A stretch of 64,000 bases of DNA from Roseomonas genomospecies 6 (lineage in GTDB: Bacteria > Pseudomonadota > Alphaproteobacteria > Azospirillales > Azospirillaceae): positions 62,001-126,000 of the forward strand of contig NZ_QOKW01000014.1 of assembly GCF_008365375.1 (NCBI RefSeq). The letters are read 5' to 3'. Position 1 is the stretch's first letter. Every line of letters starts with the position of its first letter. The notes below the pieces were generated by a model, which was given only the letters and a program-made list of their open reading frames with translations, ran no database searches and was not told where the DNA came from. This document shows, one piece after another, positions 43,469 to 51,521 of this stretch. The translations under genes were made by a program, and so were the position numbers.

Positions 43469-44980
43469 TTACAGCGGCTTGATGCCCTGCCGGTAGGTGA
43501 ACAGGTCGGCCTTGTCGTACGCGGTCTTCACCTGCCGCAGCCGGTCGTAGTTGCCGCCGTAATAGGCGCTCGACCAGTCCTTCAGGGACGGATCGGGGAA
43601 GTTCTGGAAGGCGCCCACCGCCTTGGTGGTGGTGTTGACGGCGGCGTAGAACCGCTCCTGCCAGGCCAGATTCTCGTCCACCAGCGGCTTCGGGTCCTTG
43701 CGGTTCCACCAGTTCACTTCGGAGGAGAACAGCCAGTCGTAGCCGCGGTGGACGTAGGCGGTGGCGCCGGCGGGGGTGGCGTTCACCTTGCCGCCGACCT
43801 GGAAGAACTTGAAGGCGTTGGCCATGCTGGTGCCGGGCATGAGACGGGCCATCCCGACCATGGCGGCGACGGAGGAGGGCGTGATGTCCGCCGCCTTCAT
43901 GTAGGAGGATTTCTCCTGATAGAAGTACGGGTAGGTGAATTCGCTGAGCAGGTCCTGCGCCGGCCAATAGGCCATGTCGCGGTCGATCGTCTTCTTCGAC
44001 GCCTTCTCCAGGACGGGGCCGATGATTGCCTCGACCGTCGTGTTGCACTTGTGCAGTTGGCCGAGGAGGGAGATGGTGAGCCGCTGGTCGGCGCTGCCGC
44101 GCGCCGGCTTGGTGACGCTGATCTTGCTGCCGAACTCCGGCGGCGCCTCCGCCAGACGGGTGAGCAGGGCGTAGAGCACCTCGTCCACGTCCGTGGTCCA
44201 GGCGATGTCGAAGAAGGTGACCGTCTCCACCGGGAAGGTGCGCAGGGTGAAGGACGTGTTGATGCCGAAATTCCCGCCGGCCCCGCCGCGGCAGGCCCAG
44301 AACAGGTCGCTGCCGGGGCCGCTCTCCTGGATGTCGGAATGCAGGGCGCCGTCCGCCGTGACGATGCTCGTGGACTGGAGCAGGTCCGACCCCATGCCGA
44401 ACATGCGCATGTTGAAGCCGATGCCGCCGCCCAGCAGGAAGCCCGCGGCACCCACGGTGGTGCAGCGCCCGTGGGTGACGGTGCGGTTCAGCCGTTCGAG
44501 CGCCTGATAGACCATCCCGTTCAGCGCGCCGCCGCCGACCTTGACCAGCCCGTCCCCGCCGGGCAGGGCGGTGATGGTGCTCAGCGGCGTCATGTCGATC
44601 AGCAGGCCGGGGGTGGTGGAGAAGCCCGCGTAGTTGTGCCCGCCGCTGCGCACGGCGAACCGGGCGCCGTGCTTTTTCACCCAGGCGACGCAGGCCTGGA
44701 CGTCCTGTTCGGTGGCGCAGCGCGCGATGGCGGTCGGCAGCGTCTGGAAGCGCAGATTGTTCGGCCGTGCGTAGTCGCCGAAGAACGGGTCGTCGGGCAG
44801 CACCACGCCGCCCTGCACCGCCCCGGCGAGATCCTTCAGCGCCGAAGCCTCCATCCGGCGGCTGCCGGTCTCCGCGGCGGCGGCGGTGAAGGGCACGGCG
44901 CTGGTGAGCGCCGATGCGGCGGCGAACCGGCCGGCACCGACCAGGAACGTACGGCGGCTCGGCTGCACGAAATCGAACAT
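43469..44980 (-). CDS. Berberine-bridge-type FAD-linked oxidase
   Basis: A 503-aa flavoprotein of the FAD-binding PCMH/BBE family. A Tat-like signal is present (SRRTFLVGAGRFAAASA, then AVPFTAAAA). The FAD domain has RSGGHNYAGFSTTPGLL with the His that binds FAD and GRCTTVGAAGFLLGGGIGF with the Cys of the second covalent bond, so bicovalent FAD is expected. The substrate region is in the middle, and the BBE motif with NYDRLRQVKTAYD stands near the C-terminus. Relatives oxidise sugars, alcohols or alkaloid-like compounds with oxygen; the substrate is unknown. A perfect 16-bp palindrome lies directly before the gene and probably binds its regulator. Confidence 0.87.
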   Translation of the reverse strand: MFDFVQPSRRTFLVGAGRFAAASALTSAVPFTAAAAETGSRRMEASALKDLAGAVQGGVVLPDDPFFGDYARPNNLRFQTLPTAIARCATEQDVQACVAWVKKHGARFAVRSGGHNYAGFSTTPGLLIDMTPLSTITALPGGDGLVKVGGGALNGMVYQALERLNRTVTHGRCTTVGAAGFLLGGGIGFNMRMFGMGSDLLQSTSIVTADGALHSDIQESGPGSDLFWACRGGAGGNFGINTSFTLRTFPVETVTFFDIAWTTDVDEVLYALLTRLAEAPPEFGSKISVTKPARGSADQRLTISLLGQLHKCNTTVEAIIGPVLEKASKKTIDRDMAYWPAQDLLSEFTYPYFYQEKSSYMKAADITPSSVAAMVGMARLMPGTSMANAFKFFQVGGKVNATPAGATAYVHRGYDWLFSSEVNWWNRKDPKPLVDENLAWQERFYAAVNTTTKAVGAFQNFPDPSLKDWSSAYYGGNYDRLRQVKTAYDKADLFTYRQGIKPL

Positions 44981-44989
44981 TGGCTTCCC

Positions 44990-45005
44990 CCACAGAATTC
45001 TGTGG
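44990..45005. promoter_or_regulatory. 16-bp palindromic operator of the FAD oxidase gene
   Basis: CCACAGAATTCTGTGG is a perfect palindrome ending 10 bases before the start codon; GTATAC lies at about 45010, where a -10 element would be. A repressor bound here would block transcription. No regulator gene is adjacent. Confidence 0.6.
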
Positions 45006-45221
45006 TATCGTATACAACTTTCTGAGGGGGATGGCGAGTTTTGCGCTCGTCAAGAGAGATGAAACCGAACGGGTTTCACCCATTCTGTCGTGGTGACCGT
45101 TGACACAGGAAACCAGGCACACCGCAAAAAGGAAAGCTGCCCCTTGCAGCCACGAAAAATCGCGCCAAGCAAACAATGTTTGCTGGCCGCGCCGTCATCT
45201 GATTGTCATGTGAGAAAAGAA

Positions 45222-45297
45222 TGGTGCCCAGGGACGGAGTCGAACCGCCGACACGGGGATTTTCAGTCCCCTGCTCTACCAACTGAGCTACCTGGGC
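45222..45297 (-). tRNA. tRNA-Phe (GAA)
   Basis: A complete 76-base cloverleaf on the minus strand: acceptor GCCCAGG/CCTGGGC with discriminator A and encoded CCA, D-arm with AGCTCAGTTGGTAGAGC, anticodon stem GGGGA/TCCCC around CTGAAAA with anticodon GAA, and T-arm GGCGGTTCGACTCCGTC. Its presence on a replicon with plasmid-type rep and par genes supports chromid status. Confidence 0.95.
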
Positions 45298-45636
45298 GCC
45301 GCTGCGTGCGGGGGCGTCTTATAGGAAGAAGCGGGGCGCTTGTCCAGCGCAATTCGTCACCCGTTCGAAAGAGATTTTTCAGCGGCGCGACGCCGGACGG
45401 GGCGGGGCTACCCCGAAAGTGGTCATACCGGTTTTGACTTGAGTCATGGTCCCTCACCCGCAATGGCGGGATAGTCCTTGTGCCGCGCGGACCAAGGAAA
45501 AAGCGCCGCCCGGCCATGACCGAATTTCCGTGCGTGCCCCGGATGCCGACCCGCGAGGGCCACAGCCCGTTCGCATCCGGCCTGATTGCCCGGCCCGAAC
45601 AGGCCGGGGGCGCGCCAAACGCAAAGGCGACACGAT
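45298..45636. other. Intergenic region upstream of adhE
   Basis: I see no gene in these 339 bases. A short palindrome TGACTTGAGTCA at 45435-45446 and an AT-richer stretch around 45360-45450 may belong to the adhE or tRNA promoter. AAAGGCGA just before 45637 is a modest ribosome site. Confidence 0.4.
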
Positions 45637-48297
45637 ATGCCCGTCACCACGCTCGCAGAACTGAACGACCTCGTCCTTCGGGTCCGGGAGGCTCAGAAAA
45701 TCTACGCCGGCTTCCCGCAGGAGACGGTGGACCGCATCTTCCGCAGCGCCGCCCTGGCCGCGGCCAACGCGCGCATCCCGCTGGCGAAGCTGGCGGTCGA
45801 GGAGACGCGCATGGGCGTGATGGAGGACAAGGTCGTCAAGAATCACTTCGCCTCCGAATACATCTACAACAAGTACAAGGACGAGAAGACCTGCGGCATC
45901 CTGGAGGAGGACCCGGAATACGGCATCATGACGATCGCCGAGCCGGTGGGCCTGATCTGCGCCATCGTGCCGACCACCAACCCAACCTCCACGGCCATCT
46001 TCAAGGCGCTGATCAGCCTGAAGACGCGCAATGGCATCGTCTTCTCGCCGCACCCCCGCGCCCGCAAGGCCACCTGCGAGGCCGCCCGCATCGTGCTTCA
46101 GGCCGCGGTGGAGGCCGGTGCGCCGCCGGACATCATCGGCTGGATCGATGCGCCCTCGCTGGAGCTGTCGAACGCGGTGATGCATCACCCCGACATCAAC
46201 CTGATCCTGGCGACCGGCGGACCGGGCATGGTGAAGGCGGCCTATTCCTCGGGCAAGCCGGCCATCGGCGTGGGCGCCGGCAACACCCCTGCGGTGATCG
46301 ACGAGTTCGCCGACATCAAGCGCGCGGTCGCCTCCATCCTGATGTCCAAGACCTTCGACAACGGCGTGGTCTGCGCGTCGGAGCAGTCGGCCATCGTCGT
46401 GGACTCCGTCTATGACGCGGTGCGCGACCGCTTCGCCCACCACGGCGGCCACATCCTGTCCGCGGAGGAGGCCGACGCGGTGCGCAAGGTTCTGCTGAAG
46501 AACGGCGCGCTGAACGCCGACATCGTGGGCCAGTCCGCCGGCGCCATCGCCGCCATGGCCGGGCTGACCGTTCCCGCCCACACCAAGGTGCTGATCGCCG
46601 AGGTCGAGGCGGTGACCGAGGACGAGCCCTTCGCGCACGAGAAGCTGTCGCCGACCCTGGCGCTCTACCGCGCCCGCGATTTCATGGACGCCTGCGAGAA
46701 GGCGGCGGCCCTGGTCGCGCTGGGCGGCATCGGCCACACCTCCGCCCTCTACACCGACCAGGATCAGCAGCCGGAGCGCATCCGCCATTTCGGGCAGGCG
46801 ATGAAGACGGCGCGCATCCTCATCAACACCCCTTCCTCGCAGGGTGGCATCGGCGACCTCTACAATTTCCGGCTGGCGCCGTCGCTGACGCTCGGCTGCG
46901 GGTCGTGGGGCGGCAACTCGATCTCCGAGAATGTCGGGCCGCAGCACCTCATCAACCGCAAGACCGTGGCGAAGCGGGCCGAGAACATGCTCTGGCACAA
47001 GCTGCCGAAATCCATCTACTTCCGCCGCGGCTGCCTGCCCTTCGCGCTGGAGGAGTTGCGCGGGAAGAAGCGCTGCCTGATCGTCACCGACCGCTTCCTG
47101 TTCGAGAACGGCCACGTCGACGAGACCGTGCGCATCCTGAAGGGGCTGGGCCTCGCGGTGGAGACCTTCTTCGAGGTCAACGCCGATCCCACCCTGGCGG
47201 TGGTGCGGCGTGGGCTGGCGCTCGCCAACGCCTTCCAGCCGGACGTCATCCTGGCGCTGGGCGGGGGCTCGCCGATGGACGCGGCCAAGATCATGTGGGT
47301 GATGTACGAGGCGCCGGACGTCGCCTTCGAGGATCTGGCCCTGCGCTTCATGGACATCCGCAAGCGCATCTACACCTTCCCGAAGCTGGGCGTGAAGGCG
47401 CAGTTCGTCGCCGTCCCGACCACGTCCGGCACCGGGTCGGAGGTGACGCCCTTCGCCGTGGTGACCGACGAGCGCACCGGCATCAAGTACCCGATCGCCG
47501 ATTACGAACTGACGCCGAACATGGCGATCATCGACGCCAATCTGGTGATGGACATGCCGAAGGGCCTGACCGCCGCCGGGGGCATCGACGCGGTGACCCA
47601 CGCGCTGGAGGCCTACGTCTCCGTCCTGGCGAACGAATACACCGACGGGCAGGCGTTGCAGGCGCTGAAGCTGCTGAAGGAGCATCTGCCCTCCGCCTAC
47701 GCCAACGGCGCCAAGGACCCCAAGGCGCGGGAGCAGGTGCACAGCGCCGCGACGCTGGCCGGCATCGCCTTCGCCAACGCCTTTCTCGGCGTCTGCCATT
47801 CCATGGCGCACAAGCTGGGGGCGGAGTTCCACCTGCCGCACGGCATCGCCAACGCGCTGCTGATCGCCAACGTGATTCGCTACAACGCCGCCGACATCCC
47901 GACCAAGCAGACCGCCTTCAGCCAATACGACCGGCCCAAGGGCGTGGCCCGCTACGCCGAGATCGCCCGCCATCTGGGGCTGGGCGGCAACCGCGACCAC
48001 GAGCGGGTGGAAAAGCTGGTGGCCTGGGTGGAGGAGCTGAAGCGCACGCTGGACATTCCGGCCTCGATCCAGGCCGCCGGGGTGCCGGAGGCGGAATTCC
48101 TGGCCCGGCTGGATGCCATCGCGGAGGCCGCCTTCGACGACCAGTGCACCGGCGCCAACCCGCGCTTCCCGCTGGTCGCGGAGATGCGGCAGCTCCTGCT
48201 GGACAGCTACCATGGCCGCGCCTACGCCGAAGGGGTGGCGCCCGCTCCGGACGCCGGGGCGGAGCGCAAGCCGGTGGCCCTGATCCATTCGCGGTGA
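45637..48297 (+). CDS. adhE: Bifunctional acetaldehyde-CoA/alcohol dehydrogenase
   Basis: An 886-aa fusion that reduces acetyl-CoA to ethanol in two NADH-dependent steps. The N-terminal aldehyde dehydrogenase half (to about 440) carries IVPTTNPTSTAIFKAL, the nucleotide loop ATGGPGMVKAAYSSG and the catalytic Cys in DNGVVCASEQS. The C-terminal iron-dependent alcohol dehydrogenase half carries ALGGGSPMDAAKIMW, the PTTSGTGSEVTPFAV motif and metal ligands in AGGIDAVTHALEAYVS and CHSMAHKLGAEFHLPHG. The length is normal for AdhE. It stands alone and is followed by a strong terminator and an AraC-type regulator, which may control it. Confidence 0.95.
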   Translation: MPVTTLAELNDLVLRVREAQKIYAGFPQETVDRIFRSAALAAANARIPLAKLAVEETRMGVMEDKVVKNHFASEYIYNKYKDEKTCGILEEDPEYGIMTIAEPVGLICAIVPTTNPTSTAIFKALISLKTRNGIVFSPHPRARKATCEAARIVLQAAVEAGAPPDIIGWIDAPSLELSNAVMHHPDINLILATGGPGMVKAAYSSGKPAIGVGAGNTPAVIDEFADIKRAVASILMSKTFDNGVVCASEQSAIVVDSVYDAVRDRFAHHGGHILSAEEADAVRKVLLKNGALNADIVGQSAGAIAAMAGLTVPAHTKVLIAEVEAVTEDEPFAHEKLSPTLALYRARDFMDACEKAAALVALGGIGHTSALYTDQDQQPERIRHFGQAMKTARILINTPSSQGGIGDLYNFRLAPSLTLGCGSWGGNSISENVGPQHLINRKTVAKRAENMLWHKLPKSIYFRRGCLPFALEELRGKKRCLIVTDRFLFENGHVDETVRILKGLGLAVETFFEVNADPTLAVVRRGLALANAFQPDVILALGGGSPMDAAKIMWVMYEAPDVAFEDLALRFMDIRKRIYTFPKLGVKAQFVAVPTTSGTGSEVTPFAVVTDERTGIKYPIADYELTPNMAIIDANLVMDMPKGLTAAGGIDAVTHALEAYVSVLANEYTDGQALQALKLLKEHLPSAYANGAKDPKAREQVHSAATLAGIAFANAFLGVCHSMAHKLGAEFHLPHGIANALLIANVIRYNAADIPTKQTAFSQYDRPKGVARYAEIARHLGLGGNRDHERVEKLVAWVEELKRTLDIPASIQAAGVPEAEFLARLDAIAEAAFDDQCTGANPRFPLVAEMRQLLLDSYHGRAYAEGVAPAPDAGAERKPVALIHSR

Positions 48298-48323
48298 TCC
48301 GTTCGCGCTGAAGCCTTCCTGAT

Positions 48324-48370
48324 GGGCCGCCCGGCACCGGGACACCGGATGCCGGGCGGCCCATTCTTTT
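48324..48370 (+). terminator. Rho-independent terminator of adhE
   Basis: GGGCCGCCCGGCA (48324-48336) and TGCCGGGCGGCCC (48350-48362) form a perfect 13-bp stem with a 13-base loop, followed by ATTCTTTT. Confidence 0.88.
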
Positions 48371-48590
48371 GCCCGGATAAAAAGCCGGTCTGCCGAAGTC
48401 TTCACGCCCTGACGCCATGAAACGTCGATTGGCTGTGAACCCATTGACTGAAACGGCAGCAGGTGATCCCGGTCATGATCCGATCCTATCAATCCGATTA
48501 CCGTCATCGCGGTCCCGCGATGCATGCATTCGTCTTCAAAGCCCGGCGCCTGCGGAAGATGCGGCACGGCCTTTTCACGGAGGCGGTGCG

Positions 48591-50243
48591 ATGAGCCTGT
48601 CGGTGGTAAGTCCGCCGGTCTGCGGCACGCTGGACGAGATTCTGCACCCCGCATCCACCGATTTCCGCAGCCTGCCGGACCTGATCGGCGGGCTGATGGG
48701 CCGGCTGGCGGAGCGCGCGCCGCTGCGCGGCGGGGCGCTGTGGCTTCAGGACATGGGCACGCTGGTTCTTGCCCGGGACGGGACGGGGGGCGGCCGCTGC
48801 TGGACGGCGGACGGGGACCCCAACGACGCCGCGGCCGATCCGGAGGCGGTGGTGGTGCCCATCACCTACGCCGACACGCCGTTGGGCGAGATGCGGCTGG
48901 TCCTGGACCGCGCGCCGGACGGCGCGGCGCCCGACGCCCCCATCCTGCACGACGTCGCCCGCCAGTGCGGTTATCTGGCCAAGCGCTACGAGGTGCGGCG
49001 CTGGGCGGAGCGGCGGTTCGGGCGGCCCCTGATGATGGTCGGCATGAGCCGGGCGCTGCGCGAGCTGGACGCCTTCCTGGAACAGGCCGCCCACAGCGCG
49101 CTGCCCGTCCTGCTGACCGGGGAGTTCGGGACGGAGAAGGCGCTGCTCGCCGCCGCGATCCACGGCTGCGGGCCGCGCCGCGATGGCCCCTTCGTTCAGG
49201 TCAGCGGGGCGGACCCGGCGGGGACGCCCGCCGACTGGTTCGCGCGGGCCGCCGGGGGCACCCTGTTCCTCAGCGGCGTGGACGAGATGACCCCGGCCCT
49301 GCAGGGCCAGATCGTCCAGCACATGCCGTCCCATCTCGGCCAATGGCTGGACGCGCCGGGCGGCTGGACGCTCTCCGCCAACGGGGCCGCCAACGGGATG
49401 GCCGACGGGATGGGAGGGCCGCGCGTCATCGCCTCGACCACCGCGGACCTGCGGCGGCGGGCGGAGGAGGGGCGCTTCTCCCGCCCGCTTCTCGCCGAGC
49501 TGGACTTTCTCTGCGCCACCGTGCCGCCGCTGCGCGACCGTCCGGCGGACATCGAGCCGCTGGTCCTCGCCGCCCTGGACCGCCACGGCGGACGCGCCGA
49601 CGAGACGCGGACGGACGAGCTGATCGCCCTGTGCAAGGCCCATTCCTGGCCGGAAAACCTGTTCGAACTGGAGCGTGTGATCGCCCGGCTGGCGGTGATG
49701 ACCGGGGGGAAGCCGATCCGCCATGGCGACGTGCGCCGGCACGCCCCCTGGATGGTCGGCGGCGCCATGCCGGCGGAGCCGATGCCCGGCGCCGACAGGA
49801 CGCTCCATCCGGACACCGCCCCGGTCCCCCCGCCGGACCCGTCGCCCGCGGATCGCTGGGTGCACGGCGCGCTGACCCGCGACCAGGCCGCTCTGGCGCC
49901 ATTGCATGGTGGCCTGCGCAAGGCGCTGGCCTTCCTGGGCGAGCGCTACGCCGATCCGATCACGCTGGACGAGCTGTCCCGGCAGGCGCATGTCAGCCCC
50001 TCCCACCTCAGCTACCTGTTCCGGACGGAGCTTCGGACCTCCTTCAAAGGGCTTCTGGGCCGCATCCGCATCCACAAGGCGCGGGAGATCCTGGCCGCGG
50101 ACCGCCGCCTGCCCATCACCGAGGTGGCGATGAGCGTCGGTTACGGCGACCTCAGCCATTTCGAAAAGAGCTTCCGCCGCGTCGTCGGGCAGAGCCCGCG
50201 GGAGTACCGGCGCAACCTGCCCGGAACCGCCGCGGGCGGCTGA
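48591..50243 (+). CDS. AraC-type regulator fused to a degenerate NtrC-like AAA+ domain
   Basis: A 550-aa regulator with an unusual domain order. Residues 1-150 may be a GAF-like sensor. About 150-390 is plainly derived from a sigma-54 activator ATPase: LLTGEFGTEKALLAAAIHG in place of GESGTGKE, GGTLFLSGVDEMTPALQ as Walker B region, RVIASTTADLRRRAEEGRF, PPLRDRPADIEPL, and SWPENLFELERVIARLA. The GAFTGA loop that contacts sigma-54 is missing and the Walker A is altered, so it can hardly work with sigma-54. After a Pro-rich linker, the C-terminal 105 residues are an AraC helix-turn-helix pair (ITLDELSRQAHVSPSHLSYL; ITEVAMSVGYGDLSHFEKSF). ATG 48591 has GGAGGCGG upstream. Target unknown; adhE is the neighbour. 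Confidence 0.85.
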   Translation: MSLSVVSPPVCGTLDEILHPASTDFRSLPDLIGGLMGRLAERAPLRGGALWLQDMGTLVLARDGTGGGRCWTADGDPNDAAADPEAVVVPITYADTPLGEMRLVLDRAPDGAAPDAPILHDVARQCGYLAKRYEVRRWAERRFGRPLMMVGMSRALRELDAFLEQAAHSALPVLLTGEFGTEKALLAAAIHGCGPRRDGPFVQVSGADPAGTPADWFARAAGGTLFLSGVDEMTPALQGQIVQHMPSHLGQWLDAPGGWTLSANGAANGMADGMGGPRVIASTTADLRRRAEEGRFSRPLLAELDFLCATVPPLRDRPADIEPLVLAALDRHGGRADETRTDELIALCKAHSWPENLFELERVIARLAVMTGGKPIRHGDVRRHAPWMVGGAMPAEPMPGADRTLHPDTAPVPPPDPSPADRWVHGALTRDQAALAPLHGGLRKALAFLGERYADPITLDELSRQAHVSPSHLSYLFRTELRTSFKGLLGRIRIHKAREILAADRRLPITEVAMSVGYGDLSHFEKSFRRVVGQSPREYRRNLPGTAAGG

Positions 50244-50262
50244 TCGGGGAATTCATGGACGT

Positions 50263-50292
50263 GGGCCTGTCGGGTTAGCTCCCGACAGGCCC
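50263..50292. terminator. Hairpin terminator between convergent genes
   Basis: GGGCCTGTCGGG (50263-50274), loop TTAGCT, CCCGACAGGCCC (50281-50292), followed by GTTTCATT on the plus strand. It ends the AraC-type gene and can act for the AT-rich gene on the minus strand. Confidence 0.8.
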
Positions 50293-50299
50293 GTTTCAT

Positions 50300-51373
50300 T
50301 CATGGGAAGGTTCGAAGGGGAATCTCATCCCTAGAGTTGTACAAATTATAGAAAAATGGGCCGTTCAATTCGATGCTGCTTTTTATCATCATCGTCCTGT
50401 GCAGAGATATTGTCTTGATGCCGTTATCTTCGAAGAAATACACAAGAAACTTCGCCTCTCTCCCGAAAGAGCTGCATGTTATCAAATCACCGTTTACCTC
50501 TATATCGACTTTTATCTTTAGAAACGGTTTGAATACAAAATTGATTTGGAACATCGAATCCCAATTTCTGTCGAAGAACTGCGACGGATTATCTTTGGTC
50601 TGAACGATTTCTGGAGGATAGTTTCTGTTCCATCCCAATTTGTTAGTTTCAACCATGGGAAATATCTGTTTACGTCCTATCTGGCCTCTTTTCCACGAAG
50701 ATTTGATTATATCAGAAAAATAATCGTATATGCTGTTTTGCTCGAATGCGCCGTAATTAATAATCATATTTTGCAACATATCCTGGATGTAGTTTATTTC
50801 AACGACCGCGCTCAGCTTCCTGTGAGCAAAGCTTATTCCGTTGTAATCAACAGAGCGTTTGCAGAGCTGAAGTATTGCCGAATTAAGTTGGCTTTTTATG
50901 TTGTTGTTGATTGTTTCTTCGGTTCCTGAGGTCGATTTAAATTCTATTACTTTTGCTTTATCGTTTGAATAAGGAGAATGAACCCGCATATCTGGGTCAT
51001 TTTTCTTGTCAAGATCAATGCCGATGAACTTCCCTTTATCCAAATATTTAGCGGCCTTCTCCCATTCCAAACGGGTGCCGCGCACAACGGACGCGATGCC
51101 CCTGGCCTTCGCCTCGAACGATCCTGCGAATTTCTCGAGAGACTGCGTTTGCAGTGTCTGCCCGTTTCTTTTTGCCAAATATCGAATAATAAGGTTGTAT
51201 AATTCAGCCAGTTCGGAAACGGCCTTCATGGCGTCGTATATTTGCTCGGCTGTTCTTCTGTCAAGCCGTTCTACGTCGACGATTGTTCTTTTGAACTGAT
51301 CGAGAAAGGTGAAGACATTATCGCGAAACTCCGAATTTGCTTTCAGATTGCTGCGTGTGTTGTCATTTATCAT
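50300..51373 (-). CDS. AT-rich acquired gene, putative nuclease-like protein
   Basis: A 357-aa soluble protein of no family I can name. Base and codon use are strikingly AT-rich compared with every neighbour, a sign of horizontal transfer. The N-terminal 110 residues look helical (NVFTFLDQFKRTIVDVERLD; AEQIYDAMKAVSELAELYN). Then comes FIGIDLDKKNDPDMR and KVIEFKSTSGTEETINNNIK, followed by QLNSAILQL. The spacing of an Asp, the E-x-K pair and a Q-rich helix recalls PD-(D/E)xK nucleases, including toxin domains; this is a weak, motif-level resemblance. GGAGAAA lies 8 bases before ATG 51373. It follows the 1212-aa gene of the reb cluster in the same direction after 148 bp. Confidence 0.72.
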   Translation of the reverse strand: MINDNTRSNLKANSEFRDNVFTFLDQFKRTIVDVERLDRRTAEQIYDAMKAVSELAELYNLIIRYLAKRNGQTLQTQSLEKFAGSFEAKARGIASVVRGTRLEWEKAAKYLDKGKFIGIDLDKKNDPDMRVHSPYSNDKAKVIEFKSTSGTEETINNNIKSQLNSAILQLCKRSVDYNGISFAHRKLSAVVEINYIQDMLQNMIINYGAFEQNSIYDYFSDIIKSSWKRGQIGRKQIFPMVETNKLGWNRNYPPEIVQTKDNPSQFFDRNWDSMFQINFVFKPFLKIKVDIEVNGDLITCSSFGREAKFLVYFFEDNGIKTISLHRTMMIKSSIELNGPFFYNLYNSRDEIPLRTFP

Positions 51374-51521
51374 GGAAATTTCTCCATTCTGTACCCGTTC
51401 CGGCCTGTCGCGCAGGTCGGGTGGATGGCCGACACCGTGGCGGCGGAGGGTCCGAGAGGGGAAGGATTGACAGGCGGCGTATTCGGCGCGGATGGAACCC
51501 GCCGTACGCCACCGCAAGTGT

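Noticed and set aside
45454..48654. 1066-aa open frame on the minus strand
   Set aside because: Antisense to adhE, which is unmistakable on the plus strand.
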